Positions 1-8,034 of a DNA stretch of 64,000 bases are shown piece after piece. The translations under genes were made by a program, and so were the position numbers. The notes beneath the pieces are model-generated. The model saw only the letters and a list, made by a program, of their open reading frames with translations, did no database searches and was not told the DNA's origin. Origin of the DNA: Mucilaginibacter aurantiaciroseus (lineage in GTDB: Bacteria; Bacteroidota; Bacteroidia; Sphingobacteriales; Sphingobacteriaceae); NCBI RefSeq assembly GCF_024055595.1, contig NZ_JAMXOF010000002.1:868001-932000 (forward strand), given 5' to 3'. Positions within the stretch are counted from its first letter, which is position 1. Every line of letters starts with the position of its first letter.

Positions 1-781
1 ATACGGATTGTAGGCCTTGGGCTTTCCAATCGGCAATGCGGTCAACCCATTCATCACAGCGGGCGTAGTCGGTGGGGTGCAGGCCGTTGCCCACAAAGCG
101 GATGAAGGCATGTGGGGTAGGCAGCATCATGTGTAAGCAATCGCGGCGGCCGGTAGCGTCTGTGAGTATCGATCCAATATTCAGTCGCTTAAACAGGCTA
201 AAAACCACGTTAAGGTTTTCGGGCACGGCAAACCAATCTTTGTGCCTTAGTTCTACATAAACAGGTACATCTGTTGGGAGCTGTTCCAGGTAAGCGGTAA
301 GCTCGGGCAGGCTTTTGGGCGTAAAGTTATCGCTCAGCTGCAAAAACAGTGGGCCCAGTTTATCGCCGAAGGCCAAAATACCCTCGTAATAAGTCGTAGT
401 AATTTCTTCAGCGTTTTTTAACCTGCGGATGTGGCTGATGCTTTGCGAAAACTTTGGGCAAAATTTAAAGTTAGGGTTGGTATCAGCTTTTTGCTTCCAT
501 TTGTCAATGATATCCGGGCCGTAAACCTGGTAAAATGTAGCGTTCAGTTCAATACAGTCGAAATGCTTTACGTATTCATCCAGGAAGTTAGCATCCTTAG
601 TTTTTGGCGGATAGATCTGGCCCACCCATTCCTTACGGCCCCATTTGGCGCAGCCTACGTGTACCTGCAGGGGTTGGCCGTTATCGGCAGCGGCAAGCGT
701 TTCGCGGGTAAAGGCAGGGTCGGGTGGTAGGGTGAAATCTACCAGGGGCAATTCATGTTCGGTAACGCGGCCAAATTCCAT
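1..781 (-). CDS. DUF72 family protein, 3' end beyond window
   Basis: The minus strand is open from an ATG at 779-781 to the left edge, so the C-terminus is missing. The product opens MEFGRVTEHELP and continues with HVGCAKWGRKEWVGQIYP, then DCIELNATFY and FKFCPKFSQSISH, then PVYVELRHKDWF. This order, a G-W/WxG...YP start, an N-x-T-F-Y segment and an E-x-R-H-x-x-W segment, is typical of the DUF72 (YecE-like) TIM-barrel family. Its biochemical role is not established. No signal peptide is visible, so it is probably cytoplasmic. About 260 residues are present, close to the usual family length, so only a short tail should be missing. Family assignment is confident; function is unknown. Confidence 0.88.
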   Translation of the reverse strand, partial: MEFGRVTEHELPLVDFTLPPDPAFTRETLAAADNGQPLQVHVGCAKWGRKEWVGQIYPPKTKDANFLDEYVKHFDCIELNATFYQVYGPDIIDKWKQKADTNPNFKFCPKFSQSISHIRRLKNAEEITTTYYEGILAFGDKLGPLFLQLSDNFTPKSLPELTAYLEQLPTDVPVYVELRHKDWFAVPENLNVVFSLFKRLNIGSILTDATGRRDCLHMMLPTPHAFIRFVGNGLHPTDYARCDEWVDRIADWKAQGLQSV

Positions 782-1120
782 ATTAATAATTTAGGGTAGT
801 AATATAAGCTATTAATACAATCGCCATAAAAATTGGTTTACAAAAAAGGATGGCCCGATCAAAACCATCTTCTTTTTATTTATTAAAGCGATAAAAATTA
901 CTCACCACTCAACTTCTTTCAAAAAGTCGGCAAAGATCTCGTGCCTTCGGGTAAATTTTTTTGGAGGAAGTGAGTGGGTATTTGTTAACGATTTCTACAA
1001 ACTTTTAATCAAATTATTGCTGTCAAGTCGACTTTTGAATCGTTATTAACGAATAAGCTATCCCATTAATTTACGTAAATTTCAGAAAAAGCATAACGTT
1101 TATTTTTAAGAGCTATAACT
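782..1120. other. AT-rich intergenic region with a possible C-terminal coding remnant
   Basis: No complete gene is visible. On the minus strand, about 902-985 reads as an open stretch ending ...RRHEIFADFLKEVEW followed by a stop, but an in-frame stop lies just upstream and no start codon is present. It looks like the tail of a lost gene, though 27 codons could be chance. The rest is AT-rich with no clear promoter or terminator. Confidence 0.3.
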
Positions 1121-1535
1121 TCACAGCCTCCTGTACCACCTAAAAAAACAGCAACTTTTTTCTTGAAGGTTCTTATTTGTTTTTTCTAATGTATAATCTT
1201 CGTTAAAGTCTTGTTGCTCTAATATTTCAATCTTTTTATTTTTTTTATAACTCGCATCTTCAAAGTAATATTGTTCATCTATAATTCCTGTTTCTAAAGG
1301 GTTTTTTACGATCATAACGCCATTTGCGGGCACTTTTAAAATATATCTGCCATCTTTTTCCGGGATTTTTATTCCGTATGGCTCACCATAAATAATAATG
1401 ATCTTTCCGCGAAAGCTATTAGGTATCAAAAAAGTAGCTGGCTTTACATGATGTGTGCCGAAATATATCAAAGCATAAAAACCCGGCAACTATAATATTA
1501 CAGGGAGAAATGTAAATTTTTGCTTTGTTAATCAT
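1121..1535 (-). pseudogene. DUF6843-like small protein, apparent frameshift near the N-terminus
   Basis: The C-terminal 120 or so codons read HHVKPATFLIPNSFRGKIII, then YGEPYGIKIP and GRYILKVPANGVMIV, resembling Bacteroidota proteins of the DUF6843 type (from memory). In this frame there is no ATG: the first usable codon is TTG at 1487-1489, directly after a stop. A good ATG at 1533-1535 in another frame gives MINKAKIYISPCNIIVAGF, a membrane-like N-terminus, and its ATGA overlaps the preceding small ORF. Removing one T from the T5 run near 1482 would join the two frames. So this is probably a frame-broken gene or an assembly error. The TTG-start version is the alternative. Confidence 0.45.
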
Positions 1536-1698
1536 TTAGCTGTCGAAGACCATGAAAAATATAGGCCTGTGAAAAATATTAGCGGTGTTCCAAATATCCA
1601 CCAGTAGGGCATAAGGCAAATTAAATAATCAAGTATGATTAAAATGACACCGGCTAAAAATTTAAGGTCTTTTTTTTGTAAGTAGAACTTTCCATCAT
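1532..1698 (-). pseudogene. Small two-helix membrane protein, frame broken in an A8 run
   Basis: An ATG at 1696-1698 starts immediately after the amidase stop. It encodes MMESSTYKKK and then hits a stop because of an eight-A run on the minus strand. With nine As the frame continues DLKFLAGVILIILDYLICLM and PYWWIFGTPLIFFTGLYFSW to a TGA whose ATGA overlaps the next ORF. The restored product would be 55 residues with two hydrophobic segments. The flush start after the amidase stop and the ATGA junction suggest a real operon member damaged by one base. No family was recognised. Confidence 0.35.
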
Positions 1699-3315
1699 CT
1701 ACGCAAACAAATCTTTCCTAAACTTGGGTGCAAGCCTTTTCTTCGATGCCTGCTCGTATGCATATGCCAGCTTGATCAGTTCTCCTTCAGCCCAGGCGGG
1801 ACCCACAAAGGATAGGCCAATGGGCAGGTCGTGCCAGGCACCCATGGGCACGGTAACGTGCGGGTATCCGGCCATAGCGGCAGGGCCGGAGAACGAGAAG
1901 CCATTATCATAATCGCCATTGATCAGGTCGATACAAACCGAGAAGCCGTTTGTGGGCGCGATCAGAGCATCCAGTTTGTTTTCTTTCAATAAGCCGTCAA
2001 TCCCCTGTCTACTGATGTTGGTAGTTTTGGCTACAGCCTCCAAATATTCAGGGCTCTTCAAATCGCCTTTTGTTTGGGCCAATTCGGCGGTTTCCTGTTT
2101 AAAGAATGGCATCGCTTTTTCTTCATTTTGCTTATTATAGGCAATCACATCGGCCAAAGTTTTAACTTTCGAATTAGCCTTGCTTAGGTATCGGTTAAGG
2201 CCATCCTTAAATTCATACAGTAGTACTTTAAACTCCGCATCACCTATAGACTTTAGACGGCTGTCCAGATCAACTTCTACAATTTCTGCGCCTTGCTTTT
2301 TTAGGGTTTCGATAGCTGCTTTCAATAATTTATCAGTAGCGGCAGGCAGCTTTTCAATTTTCACCAGGCCAAGGCGTTTGCCTTTCAATCCGTTCGCATC
2401 CAGGTATTTGGTATAATCTTTTTCGGGTTTGCTTTTGATCGTCGCGTCATCGGCTGTATCTACTGCTGCCAGTATGCCAAGCATTATGGCGGCATCCTTA
2501 ACTGTACGTGCCATTGGCCCGGCGGTATCCTGCGTTTTCGAGATTGGGATTATACCGCTGCGGCTCCACAGGCCAACGGTTGGTTTAATGCCTACCAGCC
2601 CGTTTACCGATGATGGTGATACGATAGAACCATCCGTTTCTGTTCCGATAGAAATTGCGCACAAATTAGCCGCTGTTGCCGAGCCGGAGCCTGCGCTTGA
2701 GCCGCTTGGGTTCCTGTCTAGTACGTAAGGGTTTTTGGTTTGCAAACCACGGCTGCTCCACCCGCTGGTTGAACGTGATGACCGGAAGTTTGCCCACTCG
2801 CTAAGGTTGGTTTTACCAAGGATTACAGCGCCTGCTTCGCGGAGTTTATGTACGATGAACGCGTCCTGTTTTGCAAAATTGTCAGCCAGGGCTAAGGATC
2901 CTGCCGTGGTATGCATATTGTCGCCGGTATCGATATTGTCTTTTATTAGTACAGGGATGCCATGCAGCGGGCCGCGTATTTTTTTCGCCTTGCGTTCCTT
3001 GTCCATGTTATCTGCTATGTCCAAAGCGCTTTTATTCAGCTCGATAACGGCGTTTAGTTTAGGGCCGTTTTTGTCAATGGCGTCAATTCTTTTTAAATAG
3101 AGCTCGGTAATGGAGCGGGAAGTATGTTTGCCATCGGCCATTAGTTTCTGCAACTGGTCAATAGTGGTTTCGTTCAGTTCAAAATCATCGGTAAAAACCT
3201 CATCGGCTTTCAGGTTTTTATCTGTTGCCGATGGCTTGCACGACGATGCCGCTACAAGGGTAGATAGGGTTAATCCCGCTAATGAACCGGTTTTTAAAAA
3301 GTTTCTTCGTTGCAT
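1699..3315 (-). CDS. Amidase signature family enzyme, exported lipoprotein
   Basis: A 538-residue amidase that would hydrolyse C-N bonds in amides; substrate unknown. The serine-cis-serine-lysine triad is visible: Lys125 in PVLIKDNID, Ser207 in the GSSAGSGSA loop, and Ser230 in ETDGSIVSP as the likely nucleophile. The N-terminus has a Tat-like RRNFLK followed by a hydrophobic stretch and a lipobox ending at Cys26, so the enzyme is probably an exported lipoprotein. The start is MQRRNFLK at 3315. A further 75 upstream codons are open, but they run through the neighbouring gene and encode no sensible sequence. Related enzymes act on peptide amides or small amides. Confidence 0.9.
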   Translation of the reverse strand: MQRRNFLKTGSLAGLTLSTLVAASSCKPSATDKNLKADEVFTDDFELNETTIDQLQKLMADGKHTSRSITELYLKRIDAIDKNGPKLNAVIELNKSALDIADNMDKERKAKKIRGPLHGIPVLIKDNIDTGDNMHTTAGSLALADNFAKQDAFIVHKLREAGAVILGKTNLSEWANFRSSRSTSGWSSRGLQTKNPYVLDRNPSGSSAGSGSATAANLCAISIGTETDGSIVSPSSVNGLVGIKPTVGLWSRSGIIPISKTQDTAGPMARTVKDAAIMLGILAAVDTADDATIKSKPEKDYTKYLDANGLKGKRLGLVKIEKLPAATDKLLKAAIETLKKQGAEIVEVDLDSRLKSIGDAEFKVLLYEFKDGLNRYLSKANSKVKTLADVIAYNKQNEEKAMPFFKQETAELAQTKGDLKSPEYLEAVAKTTNISRQGIDGLLKENKLDALIAPTNGFSVCIDLINGDYDNGFSFSGPAAMAGYPHVTVPMGAWHDLPIGLSFVGPAWAEGELIKLAYAYEQASKKRLAPKFRKDLFA

Positions 3316-3367
3316 GGTAAAGGGCGTTGGTTTTGCCCACCACAAGTAACAAAATAAATAGCTGTTT

Positions 3368-3886
3368 TTAAAGCTTATCTGTAAAAAACATGGGCTTGAC
3401 CGGCGTAGGGATAATAAGGTCTGGATTATAATTGGGGACGAGCCGCTGCAATACTTCGGAAGGCATCTTGCCAACATCCATAAAAGTCCAGCTTTTGCCT
3501 TTGTCATCACTAATACCCAGCAGGTAGGTACGGTTAACATACCGCCCGTTAAACATCTTCATAATTACTATTTCGGGGATGAGACAATGGATCTGCCCGC
3601 CTGCATTATGTAATTTACCGGGCGCATCCACGTAACCGTCAAATGCAATTACACCTTGCTCTTTAAGGCTGTTGATGCGGGTGCTGATCAATTTTTGCAT
3701 GGTATCCCTGCCGCCCGAATAAGCTATCAATTTTGGGTAGGTAAGATCGAGCACCGTTTTATAGTCGCCGTTAAAGCTGGCTTTGGCAAAACAGTTGGCT
3801 TGTTTTTTTACGATGGTAGTATCCTGCGCGAATGAACAAACCGGGATAAGAAACAGCAACAGTATAAATCGCTTATAACAGGGCAT
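3368..3886 (-). CDS. Secreted protein of unknown function, paralogue of the next gene
   Basis: A 172-residue protein with a clean signal peptide ending at SFAQ. It is clearly homologous to the adjacent gene at 3941-4447: both share D-Y-K-T-[VI]-[VL]-D-x-T-Y-P-K, I-H-C-[LI]-I-P-E, a G-K-[SN]-W-[TS]-F-[ML]-D motif and an N-L/DLIIPTP tail. The shared GKxW motif resembles small alpha+beta secreted domains, but I do not recognise a named family. It is probably periplasmic or secreted. The 55-base gap and same orientation suggest co-transcription with its paralogue. Confidence 0.72.
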   Translation of the reverse strand: MPCYKRFILLLFLIPVCSFAQDTTIVKKQANCFAKASFNGDYKTVLDLTYPKLIAYSGGRDTMQKLISTRINSLKEQGVIAFDGYVDAPGKLHNAGGQIHCLIPEIVIMKMFNGRYVNRTYLLGISDDKGKSWTFMDVGKMPSEVLQRLVPNYNPDLIIPTPVKPMFFTDKL

Positions 3887-3940
3887 TAAATAAAAGGATT
3901 ATTTGTGTTTAATAACGTAATTGTATCCCAATAATTGTAA

Positions 3941-4447
3941 TTACAACTTTTTAGGCACCTGCGGAGTTGGGATAACAAGGTTACTGTTGAAATTTGGGAA
4001 AATTGTTTTTACCGAATTAATAGTGCCACGGTTCAGATCCAGAAAGCTCCAGTTTTTACCGCCATCGCCGCTTACGCAAAGCAGGCTGCTTGTTGTTGCA
4101 AAGCGCCCTTGAGGTGTTTTCATCACCAGTGACTCCGGTATTATACAATGAATTTCGTTACCTGCTTTATAAAATTTGCCTGCTGCGCCTATGGTCACTT
4201 TTTCAAACACAAAACCTTGAGCCTTCATCTGGTTAATGCCCGTGGTCATCATTTGTAGCATTTTTTCTTTACCGCCGCCCATGGCAACCGCTTTAGGGTA
4301 GGTGTGGTCTACAATAGTTTTATAATCGCTTTTAAAAAGTGCATTGGCAACCACGGTTGCTTGTTGCTTTACAACCGCCGGGTTCTGCGCAAAAACCGAA
4401 ACAGGGAGTATAAAAAGTACTATAAATTTAAGGGCTATTTTTTTCAT
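3941..4447 (-). CDS. Secreted protein of unknown function, tandem paralogue
   Basis: A 168-residue protein with a signal peptide ending at VFAQN. Its alignment with the downstream paralogue is collinear along the whole length, pointing to a tandem duplication. Its ATG overlaps the stop of the upstream phosphodiesterase gene in an ATGA, so the two are translationally coupled and probably act in the same exported process. The conserved His-Cys pair in EIHCIIPE and the Trp-Phe-Asp motif near residue 130 are the most notable shared residues. No function is assigned. Confidence 0.75.
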   Translation of the reverse strand: MKKIALKFIVLFILPVSVFAQNPAVVKQQATVVANALFKSDYKTIVDHTYPKAVAMGGGKEKMLQMMTTGINQMKAQGFVFEKVTIGAAGKFYKAGNEIHCIIPESLVMKTPQGRFATTSSLLCVSGDGGKNWSFLDLNRGTINSVKTIFPNFNSNLVIPTPQVPKKL

Positions 4448-5736
4448 TTCTTTTTGGATGCTTTTTTGATCAGGACCTTGTTGGCCAATTGGTTTGTACC
4501 GTCAATCTTGTCGGTATGTTTAAGGCCCAATATCTCACTAATTAAATTAAAAACCGAAACATTTTCAAATGGGGTTACAACTAAATGCTTTTTAAAGGCC
4601 GGCCCCCAGGCAGTAAAGCTGGCGCGCATATCCGGTACAACGGTTGGGTCGTAACCGTGCCATCCGGGATTTATTTTTTTGTTGTTCCACAGGTTAAATA
4701 CTTTTGGAGCGCGTGGTATCAGCAATATATCGCCAATGTGGTTGTGCCAGTCGTCTGCAGTGCCATAATGTAAACGGGCAGGTACGTTGCTTTTAAGGTA
4801 TACGTCGTAATCTTTAGCTTCCTTTTTAAGCTCGTTGTAAGTGGCTTGTATGTCGCCTTTATTTTTGGCGTAAAGCTCCACCAAAATGCCATCGCCGGAT
4901 ATTACAAATTTTGAGGTGTCAATCGCGGCAGGGATGCCTATAGGATTCTTATTGTCAACTTTGGTCATGCCGTGGTCTGATACAAAAACAAAGTTTACGT
5001 TTTTCAACCTGGTGGTTTTAACCACTTTTTGCAATTCGTTCACTGCCGAATCTACAAAGTGCACTTCTTTCTCTGCCTCGGGCGATTCAGGGCCGTTTAA
5101 ATGTGCTGCGTGGTCTACTTGCGGTAAGTAAAAAGTGATCAAATGAGGGCGTTGGGAAGGGGGGAGTTTAAGCCAGTTTACAACGGCGGCAATGCGGTTG
5201 TGCATGTCTATCTTTTCGTTGTAGATGTAATAATATGTAGGGCGAACGCCTTGTATGGCAGCTTCTGAAGCTACCCAGTAAAAACTAGCCGAAAGCATGT
5301 TTTGCTGCTCGGCACGTACCCAAAGCGGTGCGCCTCCATACCAGCTGCTATCTGCAACCTTTGCCTTGTTACTCATCAAATATTTGTCCTTGCGCGCGCG
5401 GTCGTAATAAGTATTGTTCACCAAGCCCGAGTGCGAAGGGTATAATCCGCTTACAATCGCATAATGGTTTGGGAACGTTACCGATGGATACGAAGGCATC
5501 ATATAAGGGGTGCTAATGCCCTCGCTACCCAGCCTTAGTAAATTTTGGGCGTTATAACGTTTGGCAAAATCATACCTGAAACCATCGGCAGAAATTAAGA
5601 TCACATAGGGCTTATTTTGCTGCGCTAAGCTGTTTTTACGGTTAGCGACAATGTATTGGGTGGTATCCTGGCTAAAACTTTTAAACGATATAGCCAGCAA
5701 TGCCAGCAGTAAAAAGCTATATTTTTTTATCCTCAT
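4444..5736 (-). CDS. Nucleotide pyrophosphatase/phosphodiesterase-like enzyme (ENPP/alkaline phosphatase superfamily)
   Basis: A 430-residue exported hydrolase of the type-I phosphodiesterase family, expected to cleave phosphodiester or pyrophosphate bonds with two metal ions. Seen: a signal peptide ending at SFSQ; the metal-binding Asp51 in ISADGFRYD; the nucleophile Thr87 in SYPSVTFPNHY; PQVDHAAH and FVSDHGM carrying further metal ligands; and a terminal HIGDILLIPRAPKVF/GWHGYDP stretch. Length and motif order match bacterial ENPPs. Its stop overlaps the start of the secreted paralogue downstream. The natural substrate (nucleotide, lipid or other) cannot be told from sequence. Confidence 0.9.
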   Translation of the reverse strand: MRIKKYSFLLLALLAISFKSFSQDTTQYIVANRKNSLAQQNKPYVILISADGFRYDFAKRYNAQNLLRLGSEGISTPYMMPSYPSVTFPNHYAIVSGLYPSHSGLVNNTYYDRARKDKYLMSNKAKVADSSWYGGAPLWVRAEQQNMLSASFYWVASEAAIQGVRPTYYYIYNEKIDMHNRIAAVVNWLKLPPSQRPHLITFYLPQVDHAAHLNGPESPEAEKEVHFVDSAVNELQKVVKTTRLKNVNFVFVSDHGMTKVDNKNPIGIPAAIDTSKFVISGDGILVELYAKNKGDIQATYNELKKEAKDYDVYLKSNVPARLHYGTADDWHNHIGDILLIPRAPKVFNLWNNKKINPGWHGYDPTVVPDMRASFTAWGPAFKKHLVVTPFENVSVFNLISEILGLKHTDKIDGTNQLANKVLIKKASKKK

Positions 5737-5864
5737 ATTTGAGGATAAAAATAGCTATTTAAGGTTAAGATATCGCGATGTTAACGTTAATGTTGCATTT
5801 GGCGCCTTTTAGTAAAATTATTGTGTCATGACCAATATGAGTGTTAAAACACCTACATTTATAT

Positions 5865-6323
5865 ATGGCGCAAAGCAGGGCATACATAACATTCTTAATT
5901 ATAATGGCTCTGCTGGCTTGTAATACCAATAAACGCAAGATCTACATCAGCGAATGCTCTACAAATATTAAGTTTAAGAAGGTTAGCTACACGCACTTGA
6001 TAGATAGTGCCAAATACTATGATAAACAATATATAGAAGTATCCGGAAAGTATGTGGAGGGAAAAAACCAATCTGCATTAGTTAATGACAGTACCTTTAC
6101 CAATCATGGTAACGGCAGTTCGCTCTGGGTGAATTTTACGCAGGATTGCCCGCTTTACCTGGTGGGCAAACACACAGGTTTATTCGAGACGGAAGACGGG
6201 GAGTACAACAAGATCAGCGACCGGCACATGACAATCCGAGGCCGCATCGAAATTACCAAAAAAGGGCATAAAAACACCTATAAGGCAACTATAAACGAGG
6301 TAAGCTACCTAGTGCTGGATTAA
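5865..6323 (+). CDS. Small lipoprotein of unknown function
   Basis: A 152-residue product starting at the ATG at 5865 (MAQSRAYITF). A hydrophobic stretch ends in MALLAC, a lipobox with Cys at about residue 19. A GTG at 5841 is in frame but would add residues in front of the signal, so I prefer the ATG. The mature part holds DKQYIEVSGKYVEG, DSLWVNFTQD-like and MTIRGRIEITKKGH stretches, consistent with a small beta-rich OB-like domain. No named family is claimed. Its stop codon interlocks with the stop of the BLUF pseudogene on the other strand. Confidence 0.7.
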   Translation: MAQSRAYITFLIIMALLACNTNKRKIYISECSTNIKFKKVSYTHLIDSAKYYDKQYIEVSGKYVEGKNQSALVNDSTFTNHGNGSSLWVNFTQDCPLYLVGKHTGLFETEDGEYNKISDRHMTIRGRIEITKKGHKNTYKATINEVSYLVLD

Positions 6324-6743
6324 TAGCTAACCGTAAAGTTGTTACTTTCTATAAAAGTTTTTATGGTGATGATGGCCGAGTTATTATCGCTTTTAGCGTG
6401 CAGGCCATCCACAGATTTTTGGTATCCAAGCAAGTCGGCAACGTTATCTGCATTCGCGGTTGTGAACCCCATGGCCCAATCGCCAAAGCTCCTGTTGGTT
6501 ATAGGCTCATTAATAAAAGTGAAGATTGTTTATGTCTAAGGTCTATGCTTTTTTTTGGCAAAAAAATAGCATAGACATCAGTACCGGCGCCTTCAAGTAC
6601 CTGTATAAATGTATCTTGGTTGTATAGAAAACACCCGTAACCTTCCGTTCACTGTTGTTTTTATGCACGGCTTTCCGGATATATATCAGCAAATCATCGG
6701 CTAATAATTTCACTGCTGAACTGAAGTATACGATATTTTTCAT
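6320..6743 (-). pseudogene. BLUF-domain photoreceptor gene with two single-base deletions
   Basis: BLUF proteins bind FAD and sense blue light. Frame 1 from 6743 reads MKNIVYFSSAVKLLADDLL and KNNSERKVTGVF, frame 2 reads LYNQDTFIQVLEGAGTDVYA, and frame 3 reads TNRSFGDWAMGF to a TAA at 6320-6322. Restoring one T in the run after GTG and one A in CATAAAC gives a continuous 141-residue stand-alone BLUF protein. In that reconstruction Tyr6, Asn30 and Gln48 have the canonical spacing of the flavin-switch residues, and Trp90/Met92 sit where the variable Trp/Met lie. So the gene is either recently dead or mis-assembled. No output domain is attached. Confidence 0.85.
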
Positions 6744-6817
6744 ACAATTGCCTACAGCCGCAATGTAGCCGAATTTCTTTGCATAAAAAAAATGTTTAAA
6801 TAAACAAAAAGGGAATA

Positions 6818-7579
6818 CTAAATTTCCAGCTTCAGGCCATCGTAGGCTAAATAGATCCCTGCTGGCAGTTCTATAGATACATCGGCATGTTTGCCCAGGC
6901 GGTGGCTAATGTGGGTAAGGTAGGTTTGTTTGGCACCAATATCTCTTGCAAAGGCAATGGCTTCATCCAGTGTAAAGTGCGAGATATGCTTCTCTTTTTG
7001 CAATGCGTTTATCACCAGTATTTTTGATCCGCGGATTTTATCCTTCTCTACCTCAGACAGCGTTTTGGCATCGGTGATATACGTGAAATCTTTTATGCGA
7101 TAACCTTTCACCGGCAACTTATAGTGCATCACCTCAATAGGGGTAAAGTGCACGTCGCCAACATTAAACGGTTTTAAAGTAACAGTGTGCAGGTTTACCT
7201 GTGGGATGCCCGGGTAACCTTTGTTATCAAAAATGTAAGGGAACTCGCGGCGAAGGGCAAGCTGTACGCGATCGTCGGCATAAATGTCTACAGGCATTTG
7301 CTGCTTGTAGTTAAACGCGCGGATATCGTCCATACCGGCAACGTGGTCCTTATGCTCGTGGGTAAAAACAATAGCGTCCAGGTGCATCACCTTTTCGCGC
7401 AGCATTTGGTACCTAAAATCGGGCCCCGAATCTATGGCGATAACTTTAGCCTCGGCTTCTATTAAAATAGACGTACGCAGCCGCTTGTCGTGCTTATCTG
7501 TTGATAAGCAAACAGGGCAGGTGCATGCAATAACAGGCACACCCTGCGAAGTTCCGGTTCCTAAAAAAGTTATGGTCAC
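6818..7579 (-). CDS. MBL-fold metal-dependent hydrolase, PhnP-like
   Basis: A 253-residue metallo-beta-lactamase-fold hydrolase. It opens with FLGTGTSQGVPVIACTC; the Cys19/Cys21/Cys24 cluster matches the extra zinc site of PhnP-type phosphodiesterases. The active-site motif is THEHKDH at residues 73-79, followed by DFTYITDAK and THISHRLG with later ligands. PhnP acts on cyclic ribose phosphates in phosphonate degradation, but no phosphonate genes are nearby, so the substrate here is open. The start overlaps the stop of the upstream gene in an ATGA, so the two are translationally coupled. Predicted cytoplasmic. Confidence 0.9.
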   Translation of the reverse strand: MTITFLGTGTSQGVPVIACTCPVCLSTDKHDKRLRTSILIEAEAKVIAIDSGPDFRYQMLREKVMHLDAIVFTHEHKDHVAGMDDIRAFNYKQQMPVDIYADDRVQLALRREFPYIFDNKGYPGIPQVNLHTVTLKPFNVGDVHFTPIEVMHYKLPVKGYRIKDFTYITDAKTLSEVEKDKIRGSKILVINALQKEKHISHFTLDEAIAFARDIGAKQTYLTHISHRLGKHADVSIELPAGIYLAYDGLKLEI

Positions 7580-7848
7580 AGCTGCAGTGTTGTTTGTTTA
7601 AGCTGATGCAAAAATGCAGCCTGTTTATCGTCAAGCAGGTTATAGTCAATTTCAACGGTACGGGCCAATTCGGCAACGGCGGCTATTTTGCTCTCCAGGT
7701 TGGCAAATTTATTTACCACTATAACGCGGCTGCTCAGTAACATACAAGCCCCGGTTTTAAAGTTGCCCTTCTCATACCTCACACGGTAACCCGCTGTTTT
7801 AAGCAGCAGCTCCAGTTTTTCGAGCGTATGATTGGTCATCGTGAGCAT
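7576..7848 (-). CDS. Small conserved hypothetical protein coupled to the MBL hydrolase
   Basis: A 90-residue protein with no signal peptide. The sequence HTLEKLELLLKTAGYRVRYE, then ARTVEIDYNLL, is compact and charged, suggesting a cytoplasmic alpha/beta protein. I recognise it only as a type often seen in Bacteroidota next to an MBL hydrolase. It overlaps that gene by four bases, supporting a two-gene operon. ATG at 7839 (MTNHTLEK) is an alternative start. Confidence 0.7.
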   Translation of the reverse strand: MLTMTNHTLEKLELLLKTAGYRVRYEKGNFKTGACMLLSSRVIVVNKFANLESKIAAVAELARTVEIDYNLLDDKQAAFLHQLKQTTLQL

Positions 7849-8034
7849 CTCTTCAAAAATAGTAACATTTAACGTTAAGGCGATAAAATGTTACAAATAG
7901 ATTGGCAGATCATCCGTAAAATAACTTCTTAAAATTATTTATAAAGCTGTGTTGCCTATTGCAATTCACTTTAATTAATTACTATATTGGTGCAATAAAT
8001 CTCCTGAATTAATTTAATCAATTGTACCCCCATT

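Noticed and set aside
431..730. Plus-strand open frame of 99 residues
   Set aside because: It is the antisense shadow of the DUF72 gene, whose motifs are clear on the other strand.
1665..1680. Programmed frameshifting at the A8 run
   Set aside because: No slippery heptamer with a downstream structure was evident, and a second break follows; damage or error is simpler.
3316..3540. 75-residue N-terminal extension of the amidase
   Set aside because: It overlaps the neighbouring gene and precedes a good Tat-like lipobox start at 3315.
6339..6539. Plus-strand open frame of 66 residues resembling a lipoprotein start
   Set aside because: It lies opposite the C-terminal part of the BLUF pseudogene, whose motifs explain the sequence better.
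6818..7579. Beta-lactamase activity of the PhnP-like protein
   Set aside because: The extra Cys site and the THEHKDH motif match PhnP-type hydrolases, not B1 lactamases.
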